The notes under the pieces: model-generated
What the model was told of the DNA's origin: nothing
Databases searched by the model: none
The model's input: only the letters and a program-made list of their open reading frames with translations
Made by a program: the position numbers and the translations under genes
Source: Bacillota bacterium
GTDB taxonomy: Bacteria; Bacillota; DSM-12270; Thermacetogeniales; Thermacetogeniaceae
Reading direction: 5' to 3'
NCBI GenBank assembly: GCA_013177945.1
Contig: JABLXW010000001.1
Coordinates: forward strand, 277,514-341,513
Length of the DNA stretch: 64,000 nucleotides
Part shown: piece after piece, positions 25,071 to 33,736 of the stretch
How the letters are laid out: every line of letters begins with the position of its first letter
How positions within the stretch are numbered: position 1 is the stretch's first letter

Positions 25071-25401
25071 AGAAAATGCCTCCTGCAAGTACTTTATTTA
25101 ATCATTCTTCCGAAGCCACCCAATTCCTTCTGTTCTGCTGATGTTAATTCTTGTCGGCCCCAATATTGACCCGAGCTGGCCAGCCTTGAGGGTATCTCTT
25201 CGGATTCTCTTCCGGTGCCAACGTGGCCGCAGCCTTAAGGCTACTGAAGTGACCGGAGAAAGGGAAAACATTACCCTTACGATAAAGTTGGCTGCTTGCT
25301 CAGGCTTAGCGGCTGTTCCCGGGCCTTACTCTCTCGTCTCGGTGGCCTGGATGGCCTGCCACACAGTGGGGGGGGCAACATCGTGGAACAAAGAATTGTG
25401 C
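25071..25401. other. Gene-free stretch before nadE's 3' end
   Basis: About 330 bases with no gene I can support. Open frames exist on both strands but lack ribosome-binding sites and family resemblance. Confidence 0.35.
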
Positions 25402-26343
25402 TTAATTTTGGATCTGGGGGAAATAGGTCTGGCGCATATGGGCCGATCTCTGTATAAGGTTCTTAACGTACTCAACTCTTTCTTTTTCGACGCCAACCGC
25501 TTGGCTGATTTCGGATTCAGCCCAGCCCTTTTCTAAAGCCAGTAGGATAAGATCAAGCTCTTTATAGGAAAGACCTATTGCCTCTTCATCGTTGATGCCG
25601 GGAAGGATATCAGGGGAAGGAGCCTTTTCAATGATGCGTGTCGGAATCTCCAAATGGCGAGCAAGGGCCCTCACCTGGGTTTTATAAAGGTCAAGAAGGG
25701 GCATGACATCAGCAGCATCGTCGCAGCCGTGTTTGACAAAAAAGCCGATTTTGTATTCTGTCTTGTTGGCGCAGCCTACAACCAGTCTGTTTTCAAGCTC
25801 TCCGTGGAGGTAAAGCAGGACCATACGCAGACGGTGTTTTAACCGATAGTAAGCATTTCCTGTTTTGAGGTACGAGGTGAAGTCTTTGTCCTTGAACCCT
25901 AAGAGACTTGCTGAAAAAGGAGTTTCTCCAGTTTTCTTTCGATAGTAGTTGTAAGCGGTTTTCATGATTCTTTCTCGGAGCTTTCCGAAAAAGGAAAGTT
26001 TATCCAAAGCAAACAGGCGGTATGCCTCCACTTCTTTCAGCCAAGTTGTGAGACTGATTACTCTGGCATTGATTCCTAAATCTGCCGCCAAAGTGAGAGC
26101 ATCTTGGAAGTGTTCCTTACGGGAGTCTTTTTCGGGCATCACAAGTGCAACTACTTTATCGGGACCAACTGCTCTTCGGCACAAAGCAGCGACAACTGCC
26201 GAGTCCACCCCGCCGCTAAGCCCGAGGATCACTCCTTCCCTTTCGAGTTCCTCCACTTTCGCGGCAATGAATCTGGTAAGAAGGGGAGTGACAGCTGCAG
26301 AATCGATCTGCATTTCTGTCTGGAGACTCTCAAGCCCCGTCAA
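25402..26343 (-). CDS. nadE: NAD+ synthetase, ammonia-type
   Basis: Amidates deamido-NAD+ to NAD+ with ATP. The PP-loop is LSGGVDSAVVAAL, and the second ATP/deamido-NAD contact region is VVGCANKTEYKIGFFVKHGC with CDDAAD. At 313 residues with no nitrilase domain it uses free ammonia. It has an insertion around residues 120-155. The TTG start at 26343 follows GAGGAGGAG and overlaps the TGA of the methylase remnant by two bases. Confidence 0.93.
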   Translation of the reverse strand: MTGLESLQTEMQIDSAAVTPLLTRFIAAKVEELEREGVILGLSGGVDSAVVAALCRRAVGPDKVVALVMPEKDSRKEHFQDALTLAADLGINARVISLTTWLKEVEAYRLFALDKLSFFGKLRERIMKTAYNYYRKKTGETPFSASLLGFKDKDFTSYLKTGNAYYRLKHRLRMVLLYLHGELENRLVVGCANKTEYKIGFFVKHGCDDAADVMPLLDLYKTQVRALARHLEIPTRIIEKAPSPDILPGINDEEAIGLSYKELDLILLALEKGWAESEISQAVGVEKERVEYVKNLIQRSAHMRQTYFPQIQN

Positions 26344-26556
26344 AACGATCTCCTCCTCGTTTCGCTTGTAAACACGCTGATGAAGGGGAAAGGTTCAAGT
26401 GCTCGGCTAACATCTTCTATTAAGCGCGAAAACACACCCTCCTCAAAATACCGACTCTTATAATATGCATGAGGTTGACATAACCAGACTGCCTTTGAAC
26501 CTTTGGCCAACAAAAATGTCTTTAAAAGCCTTCAAAAATTTTTCTTCTTTCGTCAC
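26340..26556 (-). pseudogene. N-terminal remnant of an adenine-specific DNA methylase
   Basis: GTG 26556 after GGGGG begins TKEEKFLKAFKDIFVGQRF. The text then changes frame to GYVNLM and again to KSRYFEEGVFSRLIEDVSRA, ending at TGA 26340-26342. I recognise this as the N-terminus of a large site-specific DNA methyltransferase type (the KEEKFL..L.DIFVG and KS.YY..G.F..L..D blocks). Two shifts within about 65 codons and the missing remainder make it a remnant. Its last bases hold the nadE ribosome-binding site. Confidence 0.55.
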
Positions 26557-26765
26557 AATGTCCCCCTAGGAGCTCGTTGCGAATAACCTTATTTTCATCT
26601 CGCCCCGTTGGGCTTGAAAAATTGCATCAGACCAAAATGCATACATAAACCCCCCATAATTAAAAAGAGCTACGGCTGATACACCCTGCACGGCCTGTTT
26701 GGGAGACCTTTCTCCCGGCGAGGCAAAACTCCGGCATGTTGTCTTTTCCACTTCTACACGCGGCT

Positions 26766-28403
26766 TTACCTTTTTTCCGAAAGCAACCTTACAAAAACTT
26801 CCACAAGGTGCGGGTCAAACTGGGTCCCCGCACCCTTTCTTAGCTCCTCCAGGGCCTCCTCGGGTGACAGAGCAGGGCGGTAGGGCCGTTCCGAGGTCAT
26901 CGCGTCATAGGCGTCGGCTATGGCCAGGATGCGGCTCAGGATGTGGATTTCCTCGCCGCGCAGCCCGCGGGGATATCCCTTCCCGTTCCACCGCTCGTGA
27001 TGCTGCCGGATGAGTTCCGCCACAGGGACAAGTTCGGGTGAAGAAAGGGCGATCCGGTACCCCACCTCAGGGTGGTGTTTCACTTCCTCCCACTCTTTCT
27101 CGGTGAGCGCAGAAGGCTTAAAAAGGATGTGCTCAGGCACTCCCAGCTTACCCACGTCGTGCACGTCCGCCAAAAGGCAAAGAATATCCAGGTCGCTTCG
27201 AGAGAGCCCCACCGCTCTGCCCAGCATACAGGCCAGCTTTTTCACCCGCTCCGTGTGACCCCCGGCCACGTAATCCTTCTCCGCCAGGGCCGCCTTGAGC
27301 ACGCGGACGACCGCACGGTGCGGCTCCGCCTCCCTGGCGAGCTTGTCCCTGTACATGGCGTCGTCGGCCTCCGCGTAAACCTCCCGCAGCGGGCGGGAAG
27401 CATCCTCCACCGTCGCCACCCCCACGGAAACGCTCAGAGGGAGATCCGGGTGCTGCGCGTTGTCCGTCTCTACCGCCTCGGTTATGCGCCCGACTACTTC
27501 TTCCGCTGCCTTCCGGTTCGTCTGCGGCAGGATCACGGCAAACTCGTCCCCGCCGACCCGGGCCACCACGTCGGACCCGCGGACGCAACCCGCGATTACC
27601 TTTGCCGCACGGCGCAGGAGCTCGTCGCCCTGCTCGTGGCCCAGGGCATCGTTGACCACCTTGAGGCCGTTGAGGTCGCAAAGGATAAGGCTCACGGGAA
27701 AGGAGCGGCCCTTCTCCAGCCGCCGCAGTTCCTCCTCGAAGAAGGCGCGGTTGTAAAGCCCGGTGAGAGCGTCGTGCATGCTCTGGTACCTCAGCTCTTC
27801 CTCCATCTTCTTGCGCTCGCCGATGTCGCGGATGCACTGGACCGCCCCGAGCAGGTTCCCTTTCTCGTCGCAGATCGGGGCCGCGAGGGTCCAGAAATGA
27901 AGCCCCCTGCCGCCGTAAGCGCAGGGGGCAAAACCTTCCCCGACAAGAACTTGGCCCCTCCTCTCAATCTTTTCGTACTCCTGCTCCCACTCCTTGCCGT
28001 TGCCGAGCAGGATGTTCACGAGGATGGGCCTGCGTTCCCCGAAAAAAGGGACGGCGTAAGTGTATTCGCCCTTGCCCAGTATTTCCTCCTTCGTGACTCC
28101 AGTCATTTCTTCCACGGCCCGGTTCCACACGACCACCTTGCCTGCGCGGTCGATGGCAAGGACGCCATCCGGGAGGGAGTCGACGATTTTCTCAAGAAGG
28201 CTCAGCCGCCCCCCTAACTTTTCTGGTGGTAGTTCGCTGCTTTCAACGAGCAGGAGTTCCAGCAATTCCCTGGCCGCTTTAATTTTGTCTTCCGGTAAAG
28301 CGTCCACCAGCCGGTGGAGTCCGTCTCTTCCCTGGCCCGAGTTCACGCTCTTCACCGCCCTCTTAAAGCACCTTGACGTAGAGTTTTCTACTTCGGGAAG
28401 CAA
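26766..28403 (-). CDS. PAS-GGDEF-HD-GYP signalling protein
   Basis: A 545-residue cytosolic cyclic-di-GMP protein with both synthesis and breakdown domains. A PAS sensor lies at about 60-200 (IVDSLPDGVLAIDRAGKVVV). The diguanylate cyclase has an intact GGDEF and an RGSD I-site five residues before it. The HD-GYP phosphodiesterase carries HDVGKLG, HHPEVGY and HHERWNGKGYP. No membrane segment is seen. The start is TTG at 28403 with poor support; GTG codons about 20 residues in are possible. Confidence 0.92.
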   Translation of the reverse strand: MLPEVENSTSRCFKRAVKSVNSGQGRDGLHRLVDALPEDKIKAARELLELLLVESSELPPEKLGGRLSLLEKIVDSLPDGVLAIDRAGKVVVWNRAVEEMTGVTKEEILGKGEYTYAVPFFGERRPILVNILLGNGKEWEQEYEKIERRGQVLVGEGFAPCAYGGRGLHFWTLAAPICDEKGNLLGAVQCIRDIGERKKMEEELRYQSMHDALTGLYNRAFFEEELRRLEKGRSFPVSLILCDLNGLKVVNDALGHEQGDELLRRAAKVIAGCVRGSDVVARVGGDEFAVILPQTNRKAAEEVVGRITEAVETDNAQHPDLPLSVSVGVATVEDASRPLREVYAEADDAMYRDKLAREAEPHRAVVRVLKAALAEKDYVAGGHTERVKKLACMLGRAVGLSRSDLDILCLLADVHDVGKLGVPEHILFKPSALTEKEWEEVKHHPEVGYRIALSSPELVPVAELIRQHHERWNGKGYPRGLRGEEIHILSRILAIADAYDAMTSERPYRPALSPEEALEELRKGAGTQFDPHLVEVFVRLLSEKR

Positions 28404-28703
28404 AATCCTGCGCGAGAGTAGAGCCGGAACCTACCCACCCGCCAAGTGCAACAGCCGTTTCGTCCAGGAGATCGGCAGCAACGGAATAATCTTTTTCACT
28501 TCAATGGCGGGTTGAGACCAGTTTTGCCGAACTTAAAGGCCCCCTGGGATTGGATCGGGCAACCCTGCGTGGGACAAACAAGGTGCAGATCCAGGTGCTG
28601 CTTTTCTTTGCGGCGCACAATATCAAGCAGTTGGTGAAGGTTATACGGAAAGGCCGGGTGCCTGGATGGACAAAGAAAATGTTTCTGCATTTTTCTGCTG
28701 GAT
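28404..28703. other. Gene-free stretch
   Basis: About 300 bases between the c-di-GMP protein and the recombinase relic. Overlapping open frames have no ribosome-binding site and no recognisable product. Confidence 0.35.
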
Positions 28704-29010
28704 TCAACTCTTTGGCCTTGGTATTTGAGGGTCTTTGGCAACAGCCCCATCAAACATCACAAACAGAGTTTTTCTTTTATGCAAGGATGTATAAAATCGG
28801 GCCTTGGGGACAATTTGGGGACAGTTGGGGGTGTGGACGCAAATATCCCCCGTTGTGAAGATGCTGGTGTGGCCCAACCGGGAACTAATTTCCTTGATGT
28901 TTACTCCCTCCCCGATCAGGACGGTGGCGCTGGTGTGGCGCGGGCCGTGAAAGGGAAAATAGGCAGGCCGTGTTTCTTCAGGAACTTGGGGGACCTATCA
29001 TTACGTCTGG
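28704..29010 (-). pseudogene. Tyrosine recombinase (phage-type integrase) C-terminal relic
   Basis: In one frame HGPRHTSATVLIGEGVNIKE and ISSRLGHTS carry the RHxxR-box and GH motifs of tyrosine recombinases, and the frame ends at TGA 28704-28706. The position of the catalytic tyrosine (TTxxIYxH in relatives) reads TTGDICVH, a Cys. Upstream, FLKKHGLP lies in another frame, joined near 28955. With no N-terminal domain and no tyrosine it is dead. It marks a former integrated element. Confidence 0.75.
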
Positions 29011-29046
29011 CGTGGATGTAATAGCTGCCAAAAGGAGGCGCGAGCA

Positions 29047-29259
29047 TTGAAGCGGTATCTTGTGGTGATTGAGAAGACCGACAGCAATTATTCGGCCTAC
29101 CTTCCCGACGTGCCGGGGTGTGCGGCCACCGGGAGGGCAGTCGAGAAGGTCAAGACAAACATCGGAGAGGCCCTGAAGATGCATCTGGAGGGCCTTGCCG
29201 AGGACGGCCTGCCCATCCCGGAGCCGAAGGTGGAGGGTGACTACATCAGGCCTGGGTAG
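29047..29259 (+). CDS. HicB-like antitoxin, apparently without HicA
   Basis: A 70-residue HicB N-terminal domain: YLVVIEKTDSNYSAYLPDVP with GCAATGRAVEKVKTNIGEAL and a short tail. HicB proteins normally neutralise the HicA ribonuclease. Here the C-terminal DNA-binding part and a hicA neighbour are both absent. TTG 29047 follows AAAGGAGG. It could be a stray remnant or a stand-alone HicB-fold protein. Confidence 0.75.
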   Translation: MKRYLVVIEKTDSNYSAYLPDVPGCAATGRAVEKVKTNIGEALKMHLEGLAEDGLPIPEPKVEGDYIRPG

Positions 29260-29307
29260 TAGTCCCTTGGGCCGCGGTGTCAAGATGAAGCCGGAGCCCT
29301 TGAAGAC

Positions 29308-29357
29308 TTGACACGAACCTGTGTTCTGGGTAAGATCGCATTAAGAACACCAGTTCG
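29308..29357 (+). promoter_or_regulatory. SOS promoter of dinB with two LexA boxes
   Basis: TTGACA (29308-29313) and TAAGAT (29331-29336) are 17 bases apart. The spacer begins with CGAACCTGTGTTCT (29314-29327), close to the Firmicutes LexA/DinR box CGAAC-N4-GTTCG. A second, inverted box AGAACACCAGTTCG lies at 29344-29357, 30 bases on, just before the Shine-Dalgarno. Confidence 0.75.
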
Positions 29358-29368
29358 GAGTGATTAAC

Positions 29369-30562
29369 ATGGAAAGGGCAATCCTGCTCGCCGATATGAA
29401 CTCTTTTTTTGCCAGCGTCCACCAGGCTTTAAACTCTGGCCTGCAGGGTAAACCTGTGATTGTTGCAGGGGACCCGGAAAAACGCCATGGCATCGTTTTG
29501 TCGGCCAGCTACGAAGCCAAAAGAAAGGGCGTAAAAACAGGAATGACGGTATGGGAAGCGCGCCGCCTGTGCCCAAAGGGATTTTTTATCAAACCCCAAT
29601 ATTATCTCTACACGTATTTTTCCGGCCACATCTTACGGATCATGCAAGACTTTACCCCCCTTGTCGAACCGTTCTCGATTGACGAGGCCTTCCTGGATGT
29701 TACCGGCTGCCGGAAACTCTTCAGCTCGCCGGTGGCAATTGCCCAGCAACTAAAAAAACGGATCCAACAAGAATTAAAGATAACCTGCAGCATCGGAATC
29801 GGACCAAACAAGCTGTTAGCCAAGATGGCTGCGGACCTGGAAAAACCGGATGGGTTAACGGTAATTCGCCACCAGGATGTTCCCCTTCTCCTCTGGCCCC
29901 TCCCCGTCCGGAAGCTCTTCGGGGTGGGTCCCCGCTACGAACAGCACCTGCGAAAACTCAACATCCATACGATCGGTGACCTGGCAAAATTCCCTGTTGA
30001 CGTTCTCAAGCGAAAGTTTGGGTTAACCGGAGAAATTTTATGGTTAAACGCAAACGGGATAGATTCGAGCCCCGTTGACCCCAATAGCTTCAACCAGGCA
30101 AAAAGCATCGGCCAGCAGATTACCCTTCCCCGCGACTACCGGGGGGATGAAATTAAGGTGGTTCTTCTGGAGCTGGCCGATCTGGTAAGCTACCGCGCCA
30201 GAACCGGAGGATATCTGGGAAAGACCGTAATTTTATCTCTGAAAGATCCCAACTTTTCCTGGATCTCCCGGATGCAAACGCTAAAGGAGTATACCAACCT
30301 TCCTTCAGATATTTACCGGGTAGCCCTGGCCTTGCTAAAAAGACATTGGTTCCCAACATGGCCTGTGCGTCTTGCGGGAATAACCCTCACCAACCTTATC
30401 CCCCAAAAGATCGAACAACCGGATTTGTTCGGGGAACAGGAAAAACTCAAAAGGATTGCAAAAGCATGCGACCTTGTGCGAAGCAGGTTTGGGAAAAAAA
30501 CTCTCTTCCGCGCTGTTTCTCTAACAGGGGGATGCCTTCAATACCTGCGAAGCGAAAACTAA
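29369..30562 (+). CDS. dinB: DNA polymerase IV (Y-family)
   Basis: A translesion polymerase of 397 residues. ADMNSFFASV at the N-terminus and SIDEAFLDVTG supply the catalytic acidic residues; the C-terminal little-finger domain follows, and QPDLF (about 350-354) is a beta-clamp-binding motif. ATG 29369 is chosen because CGGAG lies eight bases upstream. LexA boxes in its promoter place it in the SOS regulon. Confidence 0.95.
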   Translation: MERAILLADMNSFFASVHQALNSGLQGKPVIVAGDPEKRHGIVLSASYEAKRKGVKTGMTVWEARRLCPKGFFIKPQYYLYTYFSGHILRIMQDFTPLVEPFSIDEAFLDVTGCRKLFSSPVAIAQQLKKRIQQELKITCSIGIGPNKLLAKMAADLEKPDGLTVIRHQDVPLLLWPLPVRKLFGVGPRYEQHLRKLNIHTIGDLAKFPVDVLKRKFGLTGEILWLNANGIDSSPVDPNSFNQAKSIGQQITLPRDYRGDEIKVVLLELADLVSYRARTGGYLGKTVILSLKDPNFSWISRMQTLKEYTNLPSDIYRVALALLKRHWFPTWPVRLAGITLTNLIPQKIEQPDLFGEQEKLKRIAKACDLVRSRFGKKTLFRAVSLTGGCLQYLRSEN

Positions 30563-32620
30563 TTATTTTTCCTTTTCTTTCTCCAGCTCGGCTCGACGCT
30601 TCGCAATAATCTCTTCTGCAAGCCGGGCAGGTACTTCTTCATACTGGGCAAAGTCCATCTTAAAGGAGCCGCGCCCCTGGGTAATGGATTTTAAAGCAAT
30701 GGCATAATCTGAAAGTTCGGCCAAAGGAACCTGAGCGCGGATCAGCTGCATCCCCTCACCTTTGGGCTCCATGCCCAAAATACGACCACGCTTGCCGTTG
30801 AGATCTCCAATAATATCCCCCATAAACTGCTCGGGGACCGTAACTTCAACATTCATAATCGGCTCTAAAAGAACCGGATTTGCCTTTTCCGCACCCTTTT
30901 TGAAAGCCATCGAAGCCGCAATTTTAAAAGCCATTTCCGAAGAGTCAACAGGGTGGAAAGAACCGTCGTAAAGAGTAACCTTAACGCCTGTTACCGGATA
31001 ACCCGCGAGAACACCCTCGTTTAAAGCTTCCCGCACCCCTTTTTCCACTGCGGGAATGTACTGTTTCGGAACGGCTCCCCCAAAAATTTTCTCTTCAAAG
31101 ACAAAGTCTTGATCGGGAAGCGGTTCTAAGGTTAAAAAGACATGCCCGTACTGGCCCCGGCCGCCGGTTTGCTTCTTATATTTTCCTTCCTGCTGAACTG
31201 TGGCCCGGATTGTTTCCCGGTAAGGCACACGCGGCGGCCTGGAGTTTATTTCCACTCCAAACTTCTGCTGGAGCCGCTCGAGTACAATATCCAAATGGGT
31301 TTCTCCCATTCCGGTCAGGATGGTTTCTTTTGTTTCGAGATTCTTTGTGAGGCGGAGGGTTGGATCCTCTTCGAGCAGTCTTCCGAGGGCACTGCTCAGC
31401 TTGTCCTCGTCCCCTTTGCTCTTCGGCTCAATTGCAACTGAAAGAGCAGGTTCAGGAAAATCTATGCCGGGTAAAACAACGACTTTGTCCTTCCGGCAAA
31501 GAGTATCCCCCGTTGATGTTTCCTGCAATTTCGCGACCGCAGCAATATCTCCTGCTCTGACCTCGGGAATGGATTCCTGTTGCTTCCCGCGCATGACAAA
31601 AAGCTGTCCGACTTTTTCTTCTTTTTCTTTATTGGCATTAAAAACGATACTGTCGGACTTCAAAACCCCGGTAAATACGCGGAAGAAACTTAACTTGCCA
31701 ACATAGGGGTCTGCCATAGTCTTGAAAACAAGAGCGGACAAAGGCTCCTGGTCCAAAACCCTGTCTTCCCCGGCAAGATCTGCGGGGGAAGGCACAACAT
31801 CCACAAGAAAATCAAGAAGATGTCTGACGCCGATATTGTTAATGGCAGAGCCGCACAGTACAGGAATAATGCTATTTGTTTTAAAGCTTTTCCGGAGTCC
31901 CGCAAAAATCTCCTCATCGGTCAGGGGTTCTCCATCCAGATACTTCACCAGAAGCTCGTCGTCAGCTTCGGCAACCGCCTCCATTAACGTCTCCCGGGCA
32001 GCCTCGGCCTTCTCGACCAGATCATCGGGAATCGCCTGCTCCCGGTAAGTACCCTCTTTGGGGCTGTAATAATAAGCCTTCATTTTTAAGAGATCGACGA
32101 CACCTGAAAATTCTGCTTCAGACCCGATTGGAAGCTGAACAGGAACAATGTTCCCCCCCAAAATCTCCTTCATCTGCTGCAGGACGCGCTCGAAATTTGC
32201 ATTCTCCCGGTCCATTTTATTAATGAATGCGACCTTGAGGAGGTTCGACCGGTCTGCTTCCTTCCAGCCGATCTCCGTCTGAACTTCAACCCCCGAGACG
32301 GCGCAGAGCACTACTAAAACGCTTTCGACGATTCGCAAAGCCCCTTTTACTTCGCCGAAAAAGTCGGAGTAGCCTGGGGTGTCCAGCAGGTTAATTTTGC
32401 ATTCTTTCCATTCACAGGGTGCAGTAGCTGTATTTACAGAGATTTTTCGCTTAATCTCTTCAGGAAAAAAATCGGTTGTGGCCGTGCCTTCATCAACTTT
32501 CCCAAGGCGGGTTACATGACCCGCGTTAAAAAGCATGGCTTCCACAAGAGATGTTTTTCCCGAGCCCCCGTGTCCTATTACGGCTAAATTGCGCAAACGA
32601 GATGTTTCATAAACTTTCAA
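30563..32620 (-). CDS. Elongation factor G-like GTPase (EF-G paralogue)
   Basis: A 685-residue five-domain translational GTPase. The G1 loop is GHGGSGKTSL rather than the GHIDAGKTT form of canonical EF-G; G3 is DTPGYSDF and G4 is NKMD. Domain IV and V blocks (GGRGQYGHVFL; MGDIIGDLNGKRGRI) are complete. This marks the EF-G-like branch whose exact role, such as ribosome recycling or stress translation, is unsettled. The start is TTG after GGAGGAGGG. It meets dinB tail-to-tail with no gap. Confidence 0.88.
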   Translation of the reverse strand: MKVYETSRLRNLAVIGHGGSGKTSLVEAMLFNAGHVTRLGKVDEGTATTDFFPEEIKRKISVNTATAPCEWKECKINLLDTPGYSDFFGEVKGALRIVESVLVVLCAVSGVEVQTEIGWKEADRSNLLKVAFINKMDRENANFERVLQQMKEILGGNIVPVQLPIGSEAEFSGVVDLLKMKAYYYSPKEGTYREQAIPDDLVEKAEAARETLMEAVAEADDELLVKYLDGEPLTDEEIFAGLRKSFKTNSIIPVLCGSAINNIGVRHLLDFLVDVVPSPADLAGEDRVLDQEPLSALVFKTMADPYVGKLSFFRVFTGVLKSDSIVFNANKEKEEKVGQLFVMRGKQQESIPEVRAGDIAAVAKLQETSTGDTLCRKDKVVVLPGIDFPEPALSVAIEPKSKGDEDKLSSALGRLLEEDPTLRLTKNLETKETILTGMGETHLDIVLERLQQKFGVEINSRPPRVPYRETIRATVQQEGKYKKQTGGRGQYGHVFLTLEPLPDQDFVFEEKIFGGAVPKQYIPAVEKGVREALNEGVLAGYPVTGVKVTLYDGSFHPVDSSEMAFKIAASMAFKKGAEKANPVLLEPIMNVEVTVPEQFMGDIIGDLNGKRGRILGMEPKGEGMQLIRAQVPLAELSDYAIALKSITQGRGSFKMDFAQYEEVPARLAEEIIAKRRAELEKEKEK

Positions 32621-32710
32621 ATCAGTGGTCCCTCCTCCAAAATTTAGGCTAAACGCGAAAACACGTCACTTTGGACGCTTTCTAAAAAAATAGAGATTAC
32701 ATTGGTTAAT

Positions 32711-32739
32711 ATTATATTATAAATTACTGTAGAAGTCAA
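32711..32739 (-). promoter_or_regulatory. Promoter of the EF-G-like gene
   Basis: Minus-strand TTGACT (32734-32739), 17 bases, TATAAT (32711-32716). Confidence 0.75.
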
Positions 32740-32768
32740 AATTCGTCCCTTAAAGAGGAAAGAGCTTG

Positions 32769-32799
32769 GTATAAAACTTGTTGAGTCTTTACAACACTA
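32769..32799 (+). promoter_or_regulatory. Possible forespore (sigma-G-like) promoter of the SASP gene
   Basis: GTATA (32769-32773) and AACACTA (32793-32799), 19 bases apart, resemble the sigma-G pattern of GnATR and CATnnTA. The match is partial, but the gene class makes it likely. Confidence 0.35.
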
Positions 32800-32828
32800 A
32801 TAATGGGTGCACTAAAAAGGGGGTTTTT

Positions 32829-33020
32829 ATGGGGCGTAGAAATCAAGGTTTAATGTCTGAAGCACTTAAGTGGGAGCTGGCTAAAGAGATGGGGGTAGCC
32901 GATATCGTCCAGCGCGAAGGCTGGGGAGGCGTCCCATCTCGCTACTGCGGCGGGCTTGTACGCCTTGCCATTGAAAGAGCCGAACGAAGTCTCCAGACAG
33001 AGAACCGGTTCCGCTCTTAA
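32829..33020 (+). CDS. Alpha/beta-type small acid-soluble spore protein
   Basis: A 63-residue SASP that coats DNA in the dormant spore and is degraded at germination. EALKWELAKEMGVADIV contains the GPR-protease-like site (ELAKE), and GGLVRLAIERAERSL is the second DNA-binding helix, in the divergent form seen in clostridia (RYCGG in place of RNGSVGG). ATG 32829 follows AAGGGGG. It shows that the organism, or its lineage, sporulates. Confidence 0.85.
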   Translation: MGRRNQGLMSEALKWELAKEMGVADIVQREGWGGVPSRYCGGLVRLAIERAERSLQTENRFRS

Positions 33021-33033
33021 AACCTGTGCACCC

Positions 33034-33054
33034 GCCGGGGATTAAAACCCCGGC
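33034..33054. terminator. Hairpin between convergent genes
   Basis: GCCGGGG (33034-33040) pairs with CCCCGGC (33048-33054) around ATTAAAA, shortly after the SASP stop and before the end of the NuoG-like gene. The T-run is weak. Confidence 0.5.
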
Positions 33055-33067
33055 CCCTTGTTAAACT

Positions 33068-33736
33068 TTATTTACTCGCATATTCTTGCTCCTTTTTCTT
33101 AAAGCTGAGGGCCCCCACCGGGCAGACCTTTACGCATTCACCGCACTGGGTGCAACGGGATTCGGCAAATTTGAGATCCCCGAAAGTTGCCACCTTTCGC
33201 TCCATCCCCCGCCGGATAAAACCAATTGCTCCAACCTTGACCTGATGGTGATCCACCCAAACGCACCGGCCGCAAAGCACGCACCTGTTGGGATCGTAAA
33301 TAAAAGCATCCGGGCTCTCGTCTCTGGGGACCTCCTTGAGAAGCGGTCTTAACCGGGTGAGCTTAAGTTTCAGACCCCGCTCTTTAGCAATTTTTTGCAA
33401 TTCACAATTGCGGTTTTTCGGGCATTTGGCGCATCCCAGGCAATGATTCGAAAGGAGCAGTTCAAATGCCGTCCGGACCAGCCTGTCGACCCGGGGAGTG
33501 CGCGTTCGAACAACCATCCCCTCCTGAACCGGCTGCGTGCATGCGGTAACCGGATTGGGAATACCCTCAATCTCGACAAAACAGAGCCGGCAGCTCGCAG
33601 CAGGCCGCTCTGCTTCCCTGATCCCGCATAAATGGGGGATGTATATTCCCTGATCCAGAGCCGCCCACAGCAAGATCTCCCCTTCAGGGACTGTAATTTC
33701 CTTTCCATCAACGGTTATTACCACTGGTTTGCTCAT
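33068..33736 (-). CDS. Short NuoG/HydA-N-like iron-sulfur subunit
   Basis: About 222 residues holding only the electron-entry part of NuoG or HydA. A plant-type [2Fe-2S] domain comes first (HLCGIREAERPAASCRLC and a later Cys), then the NHCLGCAKCPKNRNCEL cluster motif, then a ferredoxin domain. In that domain CVLCGRCVWVDHHQ has Asp where the fourth Cys is expected, while CTQCGECVKVC is complete. No H-cluster or molybdopterin domain follows. ATG 33736 is chosen for its AGGAG site; the gene overlaps nuoF by 29 bases. Confidence 0.88.
   Translation of the reverse strand: MSKPVVITVDGKEITVPEGEILLWAALDQGIYIPHLCGIREAERPAASCRLCFVEIEGIPNPVTACTQPVQEGMVVRTRTPRVDRLVRTAFELLLSNHCLGCAKCPKNRNCELQKIAKERGLKLKLTRLRPLLKEVPRDESPDAFIYDPNRCVLCGRCVWVDHHQVKVGAIGFIRRGMERKVATFGDLKFAESRCTQCGECVKVCPVGALSFKKKEQEYASK

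Noticed and set aside
25141..25400. A riboswitch-like G+C-rich stretch on the minus strand
   Set aside because: Checked against cobalamin, SAM, lysine, TPP and glycine riboswitch consensus blocks; none fits.
25141..25536. 131-codon plus frame before and over the nadE 3' end
   Set aside because: No ribosome-binding site or family resemblance, and partly antisense to nadE.
26566..26751. 61-codon minus frame between the methylase remnant and the GGDEF/HD-GYP gene
   Set aside because: No recognisable product and weak start; not distinguishable from chance.
27072..28217. Long plus-strand frame (381 codons) inside the GGDEF/HD-GYP gene
   Set aside because: Antisense shadow caused by G+C-rich codon use; the opposite strand has unmistakable domains.
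28978..29283. Minus-strand 101-codon frame over the HicB gene
   Set aside because: Antisense shadow; HicB motifs are on the plus strand.
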